Assembly (NCBI GenBank): GCA_016703425.1
Contig: JADJCA010000007.1
Coordinates: 496,001 to 560,000 of the forward strand
Direction: 5' to 3'
Length of the DNA: 64,000 nt
Source of the DNA: Myxococcales bacterium
GTDB lineage: Bacteria; Myxococcota_A; Polyangia; Polyangiales; Polyangiaceae
Both the position numbers and the translations under genes were made by a program. The notes under the pieces are model-generated. The model searched no databases. It was not told where the DNA came from and saw only the letters and a program-made list of their open reading frames with translations. Shown piece by piece: positions 8,318-17,831 of this stretch; positions within the stretch are counted from its first letter, which is position 1, and every line of letters starts with the position of its first letter.

Positions 8318-9169
8318 ATGGCTGACAAGAAAACGATCCTCGTCGTGGGCGCAACCGGCAAGCAGGGCGGCGCGACGCTTCGTCACCTCGCGAAGCACGG
8401 CGGCTTCAAGCTCCGCGGCATGACGCGCAACCCCTCGAGCGACGCGGCCAAGGCCCTCGTCGAGCTCGGCGTTGAACTCGTCAAAGGCGACCTCGACGAC
8501 AAGACGTCGCTCGAGAACGCCATCGGCAGCGCCTGGGGCGTCTTCGGCGTGCAGAACACGTGGGAAGCTGGCGTGGAGAAGGAAGAGACGCAAGGCAAGC
8601 GGCTCGTCGCCGTCGCCCGCGAGCGCGGCGTTCAGCACTTCGTCTACACGTCGGTGGGCTCGGCCCACAAGAAGACGGGCATCCCGCACTTCGACAACAA
8701 GGCGCGCGTCGAAGACACGGTCCGCGCGGCGGGCTTCACGGCGTACTCGATCTTGCGCCCCGTGTTCTTCATGGAGAACCTCGTCTCGCCGTGGTTCCTC
8801 CAAGGCGACAAGCTCATGACCGCCATGAAGCCCACGACCAAGCTCCAGATGATCGCGTCCGACGACATCGGCAAGTTCGGCGCCGCGGCCTTCATCGACT
8901 CGGCCAAGTGGAACCGCGCCGAGGTCGACCTCGCCGGCGACGCGGTCACGATGCTCGACGCGGCGACCGCCGTCAGCTCGATCCTCGGCAAGGAGATCAC
9001 CTTCGAGTCGCTCCCGATCGACGCGGTCCGCAAGAACAGCGAAGACATGGCCCTCATGCTCGAGTGGTTCGAGAACGTGGGTTACTCAGCCGACATCGCG
9101 GCGTGCGCCGCGAAGTGGGGCATCCAGCCGCTCACGCTGGAGCAGTGGGCGGCGAACCAGAAGCCGTAA
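8318..9169 (+). CDS. NmrA-family NAD(P)-binding protein
   Basis: 283 residues. The Rossmann loop GATGKQGG begins near residue 11 and is followed by RGMTRNPSS, typical of NmrA-like atypical short-chain dehydrogenases. QHFVYTSVGSAHKKTGIPHF and ILRPVFFMEN are family hallmarks. NmrA proteins either sense the NAD(P) redox state or act as reductases; this one has no clear YxxxK catalytic pair, which favours a sensor or atypical role. A strong AGGAGG lies seven bases before the ATG. The gene ends in front of a terminator. Confidence 0.85.
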   Translation: MADKKTILVVGATGKQGGATLRHLAKHGGFKLRGMTRNPSSDAAKALVELGVELVKGDLDDKTSLENAIGSAWGVFGVQNTWEAGVEKEETQGKRLVAVARERGVQHFVYTSVGSAHKKTGIPHFDNKARVEDTVRAAGFTAYSILRPVFFMENLVSPWFLQGDKLMTAMKPTTKLQMIASDDIGKFGAAAFIDSAKWNRAEVDLAGDAVTMLDAATAVSSILGKEITFESLPIDAVRKNSEDMALMLEWFENVGYSADIAACAAKWGIQPLTLEQWAANQKP

Positions 9170-9214
9170 GCGTTCGTCGTCATTGACGAGCGACCGACGA
9201 ACGACTGAGAGAAG

Positions 9215-9250
9215 CACCCGGCGCGCGGAGAGCGGGCCGGGTGTTTTGCA
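9215..9250 (+). terminator. Probable Rho-independent terminator after the NmrA gene
   Basis: A perfect 8-bp stem, CACCCGGC at 9215-9222 with GCCGGGTG at 9236-9243, followed directly by TTTT and a T-rich stretch. It lies 45 bases after the stop of the NmrA gene. A second 9-bp inverted repeat without a T run (9171-9179 with 9195-9203) sits between them. Confidence 0.75.
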
Positions 9251-9372
9251 TTCTTCTTGCCGGAGCCGGCCGCGCGCGCGCAAGCTTGCTCCCCGCGACT
9301 GGCGTGTCTGCTTCCAGGCCCGTTCGGGCTGCACCTCCGCCGCGTTAGGCCCGTACCAAGGCCCCGCCCGCG

Positions 9373-9894
9373 TCAGTCGTGCGCGCCGGAATCTCGATTG
9401 GCACCGCAAACGCTCCGCGTCAGGTCCCAGTTCGGTGCGAGCACGGTGCGCTCCGTCTCGTGACAGCGGTCGACCTCCGCCTGCGTCGCTCGTGCGACTC
9501 GACCGACGCCCCACGTCAGCGACTCGCCCGTCCAGCCTTCCCCCACAAAGGACGTTCCGCTCGTGGCGCGCACGAGGTAGCGCTCTCCCTCAGGGCTTAC
9601 AAGGCACACGGTGCCGGGCGAGCCGCCACCGGTCTCGACGACACACAGGCCCGGCAGCGAGTGAACGACGACGACGAGGCAGCTGCGGGCGTCGTCGACG
9701 AGAAATGCTCCGTAGAAGCTGAGCGCGGGGTCGTCGGAGGGTATCGGAAATGCCCTCCTGTCCGCGTCGCCCGCGAACGCCTCGCAGGCACCTACGTCGG
9801 GCGCCGCAGCGTCGATCTGGCGCGGGCTCTCCGCGCTCGGCGTGCTGCAAGCCACAGCAAGCAGCGCCATCGATAGCAGCCGCGACCACAGCAC
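9373..9894 (-). CDS. Small lipoprotein of unknown function
   Basis: 173 residues starting with a short signal peptide and lipobox (LLAVAC, cysteine at about residue 16). The mature part is about 155 residues with several cysteines and a GLCVVETGGGSPG stretch; I recognise no domain. The GTG start at 9894 directly follows the stop of the upstream gene; an ATG at 9870 also gives a signal peptide. It is the last of three consecutive lipoprotein-like genes. Confidence 0.65.
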   Translation of the reverse strand: MLWSRLLSMALLAVACSTPSAESPRQIDAAAPDVGACEAFAGDADRRAFPIPSDDPALSFYGAFLVDDARSCLVVVVHSLPGLCVVETGGGSPGTVCLVSPEGERYLVRATSGTSFVGEGWTGESLTWGVGRVARATQAEVDRCHETERTVLAPNWDLTRSVCGANRDSGAHD

Positions 9895-10791
9895 CTACTT
9901 CCGGCCTCCCGGCGCGTCGGCGACTCGCTGCGCAGGGATCCCATCTGAAATCGGAACGGCATACTCCGTCCCCGCCTGGTCGAAGTAGCGAACTCCCGAC
10001 CGTGGCCCCGAGGACGGGCTTGCGTCGTACGTGACCCGCCACGCACGCGGGATCCGGTACGTCATTGGGGTGTGGTGAATGACGACTCGGCCCTCCTCCA
10101 AATCGGATGGCAACGCACGCAGGTACGCAGCCGCCCGAGCGGGATCTTTCAACACGTCACGAAATGCGCGGGCGCTCTCGAGTGCCGCCACGGGTAGCTC
10201 AGGCCAGTAGATGGTTTCAGCAACGACTCGGCCCGCGCCGTCGAGTTCGGCCCACGCGATGGACTCCGCGACGCCGACCCCCTCGACATGGCGTGACAGA
10301 ACCGTCGAGTAGGCTGCGAACTCCATGCTACCCACGGACGGTGTTTCACCCGCGGGCCCGCTGCCCCGAAGCGCTGTGTGCACAACGGCGGATGCCACCT
10401 GCTCGGCGGGGATCCCGGCAGACACCAAGTACGCGCGGACCTCGCTGTTGTGGAGACCTCCGCTTCCGGAGTACGGAAGCGGCATCGGTCCCGACGAGCG
10501 GCTTGCGATCACCGCGCCCGTGACTTCGTCGAAAGCGAAAACACCTGCCGCACCGCGAACCTTGCGGAGGCCCGACTCGAATGTCTCGGCCGCCCCCTGG
10601 CCGGGGTCAAAACGTGAGGTGTCGAGGGTTTGCACAAACCCGCGGACCCGAGCTTCTCCCTCACCGGACAGGTTCCTTGTCGCGGTCATCCCCCGCGGGC
10701 GCCCTACGGGTTCCTCGGGAGCTGCGGTGCACGCCATCGCGAGGGACGAGCAGACGAGTGCTAGCCAACCCCGCCAGCGTTCGGCCCTCAT
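9895..10791 (-). CDS. Lipoprotein of unknown function
   Basis: 298 residues from the ATG at 10791, which overlaps the upstream stop (ATGA). The signal peptide ends in a lipobox SLAMAC (cysteine near residue 21). The mature region has an alpha/beta pattern with a segment (VEGVGVAESIAWAELDGAG) vaguely like the propeptide domains that precede M4/M36 metallopeptidases, but there is no peptidase domain, so this is only a resemblance. The three-gene arrangement suggests a shared envelope role. Confidence 0.65.
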   Translation of the reverse strand: MRAERWRGWLALVCSSLAMACTAAPEEPVGRPRGMTATRNLSGEGEARVRGFVQTLDTSRFDPGQGAAETFESGLRKVRGAAGVFAFDEVTGAVIASRSSGPMPLPYSGSGGLHNSEVRAYLVSAGIPAEQVASAVVHTALRGSGPAGETPSVGSMEFAAYSTVLSRHVEGVGVAESIAWAELDGAGRVVAETIYWPELPVAALESARAFRDVLKDPARAAAYLRALPSDLEEGRVVIHHTPMTYRIPRAWRVTYDASPSSGPRSGVRYFDQAGTEYAVPISDGIPAQRVADAPGGRK

Positions 10792-11921
10792 AGCGCCCAC
10801 GGGTAGGTGTTCGTGTCGTAGTTGCAGACGGCGAACCAGTAGTGGTATCCGCTGTTGATCCTGTCGTTCGCATCATCGCGCAACGTGTTCCAGTTTCCGT
10901 ACGCCATTTTGTAGTAGGCGCGGGATTGGGTGTCGAAGCTGATGATGAAGTTGCACCCGCACCCGTTGATTCCGTGCCCGCCTCCAAGAGAGTAGTCCGG
11001 CTGACCACCAGGTGGAGTCAGTTTGCAGGGATCGCCAAGGGTCGGAGGCAGGTCATTGAGGGTGTACGTCCACGCGTTGGCCATGGGCTCGGCGGCGTTC
11101 GCCTGCCAGCGCTGAGCGAAGTATCGACCTCGTTCGGTGTTGATCGATGTATCGCCAGCGGTCGGCATGATGGTGGCGAGGTATTGGAGCCCCGCGAAGG
11201 CCGGGCGCAGCTGGGATACCCAATACTGCGGTGTCACGCCGTGGCTAATGTCGAGGACCACCAGATTCACACCACCGTTCGTGCCGGCACTCGACCAGGA
11301 CCCCGAGTTCGTGCTTTCGCCCCACGCTGCCCATCGCGCGCTCGGACCAAGCCAGACCTGACTGTAGATGGCTCGATTTCCGAACGAGCTGCTTCCCGAG
11401 CTCGTCACCACGGCCCGGTCGGTGTTGTAGCAGCACACCGGTCCGTGGGGCGGAGCACCAAAACTTCCGGGCGGCCCGCTCCGGCACGTGCCGGGGCCGA
11501 TCTGGTACTTGCTCGCGTTCGGCGCGTTGCACTGCGCTGACGACGAACAGAACTCGAGAGCGTTGCAGCCGGGGTCCATGCCGTGACCGGTGAAATACCC
11601 AATCGCCGTTCCAGGCACGTCGAAGTACGCGTTGTCGCCACCGCCGCTCTGAACCTGCGGATCAATGAAGTCGCTGTCCCAGACGCTCGAGTTGGTGAAG
11701 TTGCTACCGAAGGTCCAAGGCGTCGGCGTCCATTGATTGTTGCAGCCGTAGTTCTGGCCCGTCATCCCCTGCTGAAAGCACTTCGAGTTCGGGATAGCGC
11801 TTGGCAGGTTACTCGAGCCCTGCAGTGAATAGTCACTGACCGCCGATGTCCGAACCGCGGTCGATTCGGCGCCAGCGCTGCAGGAAGTGGACGCTATGAC
11901 AAACCAGCAGGCGGTCGACAA
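10788..11921 (-). CDS. Exported Cys-rich protein with an HG motif, unknown function
   Basis: About 377 residues; the start is uncertain (TTG at 11921 is the first plausible codon; the frame stays open upstream). The N-terminus reads as a weak signal or lipobox (IASTSC). The mature region is rich in Gly, Ser, Asn, Trp and Cys, with GYFTGHGMDPGC near residue 105 and a late GGGHGINGCGCNFI. The exposed His-Gly followed by cysteines recalls caspase-like or DUF6345-type secreted proteins, but I cannot confirm this. First gene of a three-gene minus-strand set. Confidence 0.6.
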   Translation of the reverse strand: MSTACWFVIASTSCSAGAESTAVRTSAVSDYSLQGSSNLPSAIPNSKCFQQGMTGQNYGCNNQWTPTPWTFGSNFTNSSVWDSDFIDPQVQSGGGDNAYFDVPGTAIGYFTGHGMDPGCNALEFCSSSAQCNAPNASKYQIGPGTCRSGPPGSFGAPPHGPVCCYNTDRAVVTSSGSSSFGNRAIYSQVWLGPSARWAAWGESTNSGSWSSAGTNGGVNLVVLDISHGVTPQYWVSQLRPAFAGLQYLATIMPTAGDTSINTERGRYFAQRWQANAAEPMANAWTYTLNDLPPTLGDPCKLTPPGGQPDYSLGGGHGINGCGCNFIISFDTQSRAYYKMAYGNWNTLRDDANDRINSGYHYWFAVCNYDTNTYPWAL

Positions 11922-11970
11922 GAGCCTAGCACTGACGGTCGGGACGATGCCGAATGCTCGCGAGAACCGA

Positions 11971-11991
11971 AATCGAGAATCGAGAATCGAG
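11971..11991. repeat. 7-bp tandem repeat, three copies
   Basis: Three exact copies of AATCGAG in the intergenic region upstream of the HG-motif protein gene. The surrounding 260 bases hold no gene I can support. The repeat may overlap the promoter of that gene, but no clear -10 element is visible. Confidence 0.6.
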
Positions 11992-12180
11992 CCATTGATT
12001 GCTCCCTCGCTCTGTCAATCGTCGGCACGCCAGGGCGCCGCCAATTTGCGTAGCAGGAGGGCGAGCCTCCCGCACTGGCTCGATCCGCTCGCCGACGAGT
12101 ATTGGAGGAGCAGGTGTGAGCCTGTCTGCGCCCCAGGTCCCGGACCTCACGGTGGACCCAGGTTGGGGTCCGAACGCGCC

Positions 12181-13203
12181 TCAGCGGCGCTTGCCGACCG
12201 CCATGGCGCTCGTGCGCGCACGGCAGCGAAGGTCGGGCCGAGGGGTTGGCTTGTGAGTGTCGTGCTCACCGTTGATGAACAGAAACAGCGTGTCCTGGTC
12301 GAGCACCATGACCCCTGCCGTGTTTTCCAGCAGAATGGGGTCCGATGTCGCTGAACAATACGTGCCGCCGAGCATGAACGTCTGCGCCGGCGCCAGCGCG
12401 GCGGTCGTAGAGTTCGTCGTCACGAAGTCGAGCGAGCCCATCCACGTCGTCGCCGATAGCTTCCCGCCCTTGCTGTCCACAAGAATGGGGCTCTGGAGCT
12501 GGTTCGTTTGCGAGTCGTGGCCCCACGCCACCCCCTCGAACGCCCCCACGAGGCCTGATGGGTCCTTGGAGGTCGGTGGTGCGGGCAGCTTAAGGCCCGG
12601 CGCGTCGCATGCCACGAAGTACGTGATGCGCGAGCGTGCATCGAAGGGGGCGTCGAAGGCCAAGTAGATCAGGCTCCCGACCCACGCGACGACGCCCCGA
12701 TCCACCTCGACGGTCAGCGGCCCCTCGCCCAGCAAACCCGGCAACGTCACGCGCTGGCCAGCGTCAATGACGGCCGTCGTCTCCGTGCGAGAGGTCAGTT
12801 GAAGCGTGCTCGCGGTCACGCGCGAGCCCGTGGTGCTGTACGTCACCTGCACGCCGCCGGTGGGCGCGAGCTCAAACGCAAGACCCCCCACGTCCATCTC
12901 CCAGTTGCCCGAGCTTGGCCCTGACGGGTTCTGGTAGTTCTCGACGAAGCCGTTCCCTTTGCATGAGCCATAGGAGCCGTCGGGGATCGCGAGCAGCGGC
13001 GGGGGCTCGATGGGCTCATCCGCGGTCGGGTCGTCAGCGCTCGCCGCACGCGGCGCGCCCGCCTTTGCGGTGCCGGGTTGGGTCTGGCCGAGGGGCGTGT
13101 CGTCCGCGATGCGGCCGCCGCACCCAGCGACGACCGTAGCGGCGACGAAGAGCGACGCGACGAGGGCTGCGCTTCGAAGCGCGCTGCGGAACGGGTTGTT
13201 CAT
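12181..13203 (-). CDS. Lipoprotein of unknown function
   Basis: 340 residues from ATG 13203; a GTG one codon upstream is the alternative. A long signal peptide with arginines ends in the lipobox VVAGC (cysteine near residue 28). A Pro/Asp-rich linker follows, then a beta-rich domain of about 260 residues with two or three cysteines. The sequence ends in a basic tail. No known family. It is divergent from the lipoprotein at 13481 across 277 bases of GC-rich sequence in which I see no clear promoter. Confidence 0.65.
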   Translation of the reverse strand: MNNPFRSALRSAALVASLFVAATVVAGCGGRIADDTPLGQTQPGTAKAGAPRAASADDPTADEPIEPPPLLAIPDGSYGSCKGNGFVENYQNPSGPSSGNWEMDVGGLAFELAPTGGVQVTYSTTGSRVTASTLQLTSRTETTAVIDAGQRVTLPGLLGEGPLTVEVDRGVVAWVGSLIYLAFDAPFDARSRITYFVACDAPGLKLPAPPTSKDPSGLVGAFEGVAWGHDSQTNQLQSPILVDSKGGKLSATTWMGSLDFVTTNSTTAALAPAQTFMLGGTYCSATSDPILLENTAGVMVLDQDTLFLFINGEHDTHKPTPRPDLRCRARTSAMAVGKRR

Positions 13204-13480
13204 CACCGCGATAGCGGCAGCAAGCGACGTGCCTCAGCGTTTCATCGATTCCGCCCCGGGAACGAGGCCGGCGCGAAGCGCCAACGTCGAGACCGCGCCA
13301 CACCCGCGTCGCCTTGAGGCCGCAGAGACGCCACGCGCCGCTCCCGAGGCGGCCCCGCGGCGACGGAGGCTCAACGCGGCCGGCGGCGCGACCCCACGCC
13401 GGCACGGGTGTATTCCGCTGGCGGGCTGCCATACGGACGCCGCGCGGTGGCGACGCGTCGCATCGTGCTAACGCGAAGGC

Positions 13481-14494
13481 ATGACTCGCGGAGCCGTTCT
13501 TCTCTTCACCATGGCGACCCTCGGCGCCTCGGTCGTTCATGCTGGCTGCGGCGATGACCCGGCGCCGTCGGGCAGCGAATCACCGGCTGCCGATGCCTCG
13601 CTCGATGCGGAAGCGTCCGACGCAAGCGCGCCCGACGCGCCGCTCGCGGAAGGTGGCGCCGCCGCCGACGCGGAAACGTCCCTCGACGCAGGGCAGGCCG
13701 ACTCGGACGCGGCCGATGCAATGAGCGGGAGCACCTATCTCTACGCGCATCTCTCGGTGTTCACGTCGCCGGGCGACGCGGGGCCGGGCACGCTCGTGCG
13801 CGTGGATCCGGCCACGGGTCTCGTGACCACCATCGGAACCTCCGGACAGCACGACGTGCGAATGGTGTGGGACCCTGCGGCGAGCACCATGCGGGCGATC
13901 GTCGACGCGCTCACGGCGCCGCGCTTGGCGACCGTTGACCTTTGCACCGGCACCATCACGGCAGGGCCCCGCATCACGCGACGCTCTGACGCGGGCGGTG
14001 ACGGCGGTGCGTTGACGCATGCCGAGTGCATCGCTCGCCATTCGAGCGGGACGCTCTTCGGCGGCGCGGACTGGAACGGCGATCCCTTGAACGTCCCCTT
14101 GAGCGAGAGCCTCGTATCGTACGACCTCGGCGACAACACGGCGACCAGGCTTGGCGGCCCCTTGCAGACGGACCAAGAAGACTGCGACAGCATGACGGTG
14201 ATCGGCGATGACATTTACGTGCTCGACATCGCGTCCACCACGAGCGGGCTCTACCGAGTGAATGGCGCCGACGCCGCGACCAGCCGGATTGGCGACCTTC
14301 CCAACACCGTGACGCGCATCGGCTACGACACGAGCCGAGCGGCGCTCTACGCCGTCGACTCGGCGAACCGAAGGCTTTGGCAAGTGCAGCCCGGCGACGC
14401 AGGACTAATCTTGTCGGCCGATCTCGTGACGGACGCGGGCTCGGCCAAGTTCTTCGACTCGCTCGTCGCGGCGCCCGCGCCCATTTGTCCATGA
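13481..14494 (+). CDS. Lipoprotein with propeller-like repeats
   Basis: 337 residues. Signal peptide with lipobox VHAGC (cysteine near residue 23), then about 60 residues of an Asp/Ala/Ser-rich linker, a composition seen in many lipoproteins here. The mature domain has repeated strands such as GTLVRVDPATGLVTTIG and GLYRVNGADAATSRIGDLP, which look like blades of a TolB/DUF4394-type beta-propeller. Probably surface or periplasmic, role unknown. 63 bases precede the next lipoprotein gene on the same strand. Confidence 0.7.
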   Translation: MTRGAVLLFTMATLGASVVHAGCGDDPAPSGSESPAADASLDAEASDASAPDAPLAEGGAAADAETSLDAGQADSDAADAMSGSTYLYAHLSVFTSPGDAGPGTLVRVDPATGLVTTIGTSGQHDVRMVWDPAASTMRAIVDALTAPRLATVDLCTGTITAGPRITRRSDAGGDGGALTHAECIARHSSGTLFGGADWNGDPLNVPLSESLVSYDLGDNTATRLGGPLQTDQEDCDSMTVIGDDIYVLDIASTTSGLYRVNGADAATSRIGDLPNTVTRIGYDTSRAALYAVDSANRRLWQVQPGDAGLILSADLVTDAGSAKFFDSLVAAPAPICP

Positions 14495-14557
14495 AGCGCG
14501 CGGCGAGGCTATGGCGGGGGGTTCCCGCGGTCCCCAAGGCATGAAACGCTTGGTGCG

Positions 14558-16945
14558 ATGTTGCGCCGCGCCTTCGACTTCCCGTCAGCCAGGCTTCTCC
14601 TCGTGGGCGCCGTCGCCACCGCTTCGGTGGTCGCTGGCGCCTGCGGCAGCGACACGTCGGTCTTTGGGGATGGGCCCGTCGATGCGGAGGGCCCCGACGC
14701 GTCTTCTGCCGGCGACGCGGCGAGCGCGCCCGACGGCACGCAGTTCGTGCCGGGCCCCGACGCGGGCCCCGAGTGCGTCTCGGCGCTCTTGTGTGGCACC
14801 CCGAGCGTCTGCTGCGCGCTCAACCAAGAATGTGTGCAGGGCGCATGCTCCGCGGCGTGTGCCTCGGGAACGCGCTGCGGGGCCGCCTGCTGCAACGCCG
14901 GCGACGTCTGCCTTGGCGGCGCGTGCACCACGCCAGGCTCGCCATGCGAAGACTCCTTCGACTGCAACGAGGCGCAGTTCTGCGAGCCAACGCTGAAGAA
15001 GTGCCTCCCGCAGCCCGACGGTGGGGCGAGCTGCCAGCTGCTCCCCACCTTCGCGCCGCTCAACCCCATCGTGGAGTGGCAGTGGCCGCTGGCCGACGGC
15101 GGCGCCGCGGTGAAGCCTGGCTTCGAGAACATCATCAACATGGCCGTGGTGATCGACGGCGATCAGAACGGAACGCCCGACGTCTACGTCGTGACGAGCT
15201 CAAACACGGGCAGCTCCGGCTTCCCTCACACGGAGACGGCCTACCTGCGACGCCTCGACGGAAAGACGGGCCTCGAGCAGTGGACCGACGTGAACACCGA
15301 CGTCTACAAAGCAGAGAACGAGGTTAACCCGCGCGGCACGCCCGCGGCGGGTCGACTCACGCCCGGGGGTCCCATCGCCATCGTGGTTCCGCGAAAGGGC
15401 GGCGGCGTGCTCGCCTTCAACGCGTCCACGGGCGCGCGACTATGGGCGGCGACGACCCCGCTCACCGACGGCGGCGCCTCCGACTACAACGGCTCGTTCC
15501 TCTCTGCGACGGTCGCTATCGCCGACATGGACCCGGCGACGGATCCCAACGGGCCCGGCTACGCCGAGGTCGTCGTGGGCGGCATCGTGCTCAACCACCA
15601 TGGCGCCCTGGTGGACCGCACCATGGCGGGGCAGACGCGCTTCGACGGCGGCGGCGCTCGCGAGCGCTGGGGCGCCAACGACTTCACCTACGGCCCCGTG
15701 AGCGTTGTGGCCGACGTAGACGGCGATCCGAACACGACGGAGCAGTTCGTCGTGACCGGCAACGGAGCCTACCGAAAGAACGGAACGGCCCTTTGGCAAC
15801 GGCCGGAATACCGCGACGGCTACACGGCCGTGGCGAACTTGGACAACGCCGGCGCCCCCGAGCTGGTGGTGGTGAGCGACGGGCGCGTCCGCGTGCACAA
15901 CGCAACCAACGGCGCCCTGCTGGCGGAGCGCGACTTCACGCTCGCGGGCCAAGACCGAAACAAGAACCGCGGCGGGCCGCCGACCGTGGCCGACTTCGAC
16001 GGCGACGGCACCATGGAGTTTTCGTCGGCCGGTGGCTACTCGTACAACGTCTTCAAGTACCACCCGGCCGGCGACGGCGGCCCCGGCCTCATCACGGTGC
16101 TGTGGAGTGCGCCCACAAAGGATCTCTCCTCGAACGTCACCGGCTCGAGCGTCTTTGATTTCGAGGGCGATGGCGTCGCCGAAGTGGTCTACAGCGACGA
16201 GTGTTTCTCTCGCGTCTACCAAGGTCGCGATGGCGGCGTGCTCTTCTCGGTGCCGAACACGTCGGCCACCATCCACGAGTACCCGATCTTGGTGGACGTC
16301 GACGGTGACAACAACACCGAGTTCGTGACCGTCGCAAACATCAGGCCCAGCACCGTCGACGGCGACTGCGCGGGGCAATACGGGGACGCGGGCTTAGCGG
16401 CTCGCCGCGGCGTCTTTGTTTATGGCGACGCCAACGACCGCTGGGTTCGCACGCGGCGCGTGTGGAACCAGCACTCGTACCACATCACCAACATCGACGT
16501 GTCCGGCGGGGTTCCCGCACCGGAGCTGCCGAGCTTTGGCCCGAACGGCTTCAACAACTACCGAGTCTCGTCGCAAGGGAAAGGCGTGGGCAACGCGCCC
16601 GACCTGCGCGTCGACTTCGAAGTCTCGACGGCCAGCTGCCCGGCCACGCTCCTTCTTCGGGCCCGCGTGACGAATCAGGGGTCGCTTGGCGTAGCCCCCG
16701 GCGTGAAGGTCGAGTTCTTCGCGGGCACCGACGCGACGGCGCCGCTCCTGGCGGCGAAGGCCACGACGAAGGTCCTCCTGCCGGGGCAGAGTGAGGTCGT
16801 CTTACTCGACGTGCCTGGTCAAGGGAGTCCCTCGTCGTATTTCGTGCGCGTCGATGGCGCCAGTGGCGTGTCGTTGGTGCAGGAGTGTCTCGAGGACAAC
16901 AACTCGGCGGGCGCCACGGGCATTCGGTGCCCAACGGTGCGGTAG
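14558..16945 (+). CDS. Large lipoprotein with FG-GAP/VCBS repeats and a C-terminal CARDB-like domain
   Basis: 795 residues. Signal peptide with lipobox VAGAC (near residue 29), an acidic linker, then a Cys-rich segment (about residues 68-150) with spacing like small disulfide-rich adhesin modules. The central 450 residues carry VCBS/FG-GAP type repeats with Ca-binding-like loops such as DGDQNGTPDV, DVDGDPNT, DFDGDGTMEF and DVDGDNNTEF, forming an integrin-alpha-like propeller. The last 120 residues (DLRVDFEV to the end) look like a CARDB adhesion domain. Predicted cell-surface adhesion or binding protein. Confidence 0.85.
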   Translation: MLRRAFDFPSARLLLVGAVATASVVAGACGSDTSVFGDGPVDAEGPDASSAGDAASAPDGTQFVPGPDAGPECVSALLCGTPSVCCALNQECVQGACSAACASGTRCGAACCNAGDVCLGGACTTPGSPCEDSFDCNEAQFCEPTLKKCLPQPDGGASCQLLPTFAPLNPIVEWQWPLADGGAAVKPGFENIINMAVVIDGDQNGTPDVYVVTSSNTGSSGFPHTETAYLRRLDGKTGLEQWTDVNTDVYKAENEVNPRGTPAAGRLTPGGPIAIVVPRKGGGVLAFNASTGARLWAATTPLTDGGASDYNGSFLSATVAIADMDPATDPNGPGYAEVVVGGIVLNHHGALVDRTMAGQTRFDGGGARERWGANDFTYGPVSVVADVDGDPNTTEQFVVTGNGAYRKNGTALWQRPEYRDGYTAVANLDNAGAPELVVVSDGRVRVHNATNGALLAERDFTLAGQDRNKNRGGPPTVADFDGDGTMEFSSAGGYSYNVFKYHPAGDGGPGLITVLWSAPTKDLSSNVTGSSVFDFEGDGVAEVVYSDECFSRVYQGRDGGVLFSVPNTSATIHEYPILVDVDGDNNTEFVTVANIRPSTVDGDCAGQYGDAGLAARRGVFVYGDANDRWVRTRRVWNQHSYHITNIDVSGGVPAPELPSFGPNGFNNYRVSSQGKGVGNAPDLRVDFEVSTASCPATLLLRARVTNQGSLGVAPGVKVEFFAGTDATAPLLAAKATTKVLLPGQSEVVLLDVPGQGSPSSYFVRVDGASGVSLVQECLEDNNSAGATGIRCPTVR

Positions 16946-16977
16946 CACCCGCTGCCGGTCGCCCGCTGTCATGCGCT

Positions 16978-17682
16978 CTACGGGTCGAAGGCCACAAGGA
17001 ACGTAAACGGCGCGACGGTCATGGGCCCGCCGCTCGCGCCCGCTAGCGGCTGCGCGCAGGCGCCGTTGCCGGAGACGATGCGCTGCGTCGGGTGCTGCTT
17101 CGACGGCTTGCACTCGCTGCGCGTAATCGCGATGGAGCAAGCGCCGCTGGGTGCCGTCCACTTGTTGCCCCCGCTCTGTGTGGTCGAGAGCTCGAAGCCC
17201 TGCAGCGGAAACACACCCACGGTATCGACCGCCAGCGGTGCCGTGAGCTGCATCTTCACGGCGAACTTTCCGGCGCTGCTGGTCGCGTCCCAAGTGAAGG
17301 TGTCGGGCGCGGGCCTCGCACAGCCGGTTGTATCCAGCGTCGTGGTGGCGGCGCCGCTGAGCGGCATGTTCAAGGTGCAGACGGTCGTGAACGTGAGTCC
17401 ACCGCTGTCGGGCACCCCGCTGCACGCGACGACCGTGCCCCCGTCGAAGGGCAGCGTGACGGACGCATCGCTCGCCGGCACGACCGCGCCATCGGTGAGC
17501 GTCGCCCCGGAGCCGTCGGACGCCGAAGCGCCATCGGCACCGGGCCCCGCGGCGCCGTCGGCCGCGCCGGCCAAGCCCGCACCACCGGTCGACTCGGACT
17601 CCGACGAGCAGGCCGCCAAGAGAGCAGCGGCGGCAAGGAGCACAAGGGCGATGCGTGCGGACCGTCGCGTGCGGAGCGTCAT
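16978..17682 (-). CDS. Lipoprotein of unknown function
   Basis: 234 residues with an Arg-rich start, a hydrophobic stretch and the lipobox LLAAC (near residue 25). About 60 residues of Gly/Ala/Asp-rich linker follow, then a beta-rich domain of about 140 residues with six cysteines. No known family. It is convergent with the FG-GAP lipoprotein gene (33-base gap) and divergent from the GNAT gene. Confidence 0.65.
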   Translation of the reverse strand: MTLRTRRSARIALVLLAAAALLAACSSESESTGGAGLAGAADGAAGPGADGASASDGSGATLTDGAVVPASDASVTLPFDGGTVVACSGVPDSGGLTFTTVCTLNMPLSGAATTTLDTTGCARPAPDTFTWDATSSAGKFAVKMQLTAPLAVDTVGVFPLQGFELSTTQSGGNKWTAPSGACSIAITRSECKPSKQHPTQRIVSGNGACAQPLAGASGGPMTVAPFTFLVAFDP

Positions 17683-17831
17683 GCCTTCAAGGTATCCGCG
17701 CCATGCGCTCTCCCGAAGCCTTTTGGAGCGCGCGACGCTCGGAGACCCGCGAGCGCGTTCACCTGGGCGCCGGAGCGCCTTCCCATTCCGCTCTTGCCGG
17801 GAGCAAGCTTCGGCTCAAGGATGACCGTGCC

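Noticed and set aside
9171..9203. Nine-base inverted repeat after the NmrA gene as a terminator
   Set aside because: It has no T run; the next hairpin at 9215 has one and is the better terminator.
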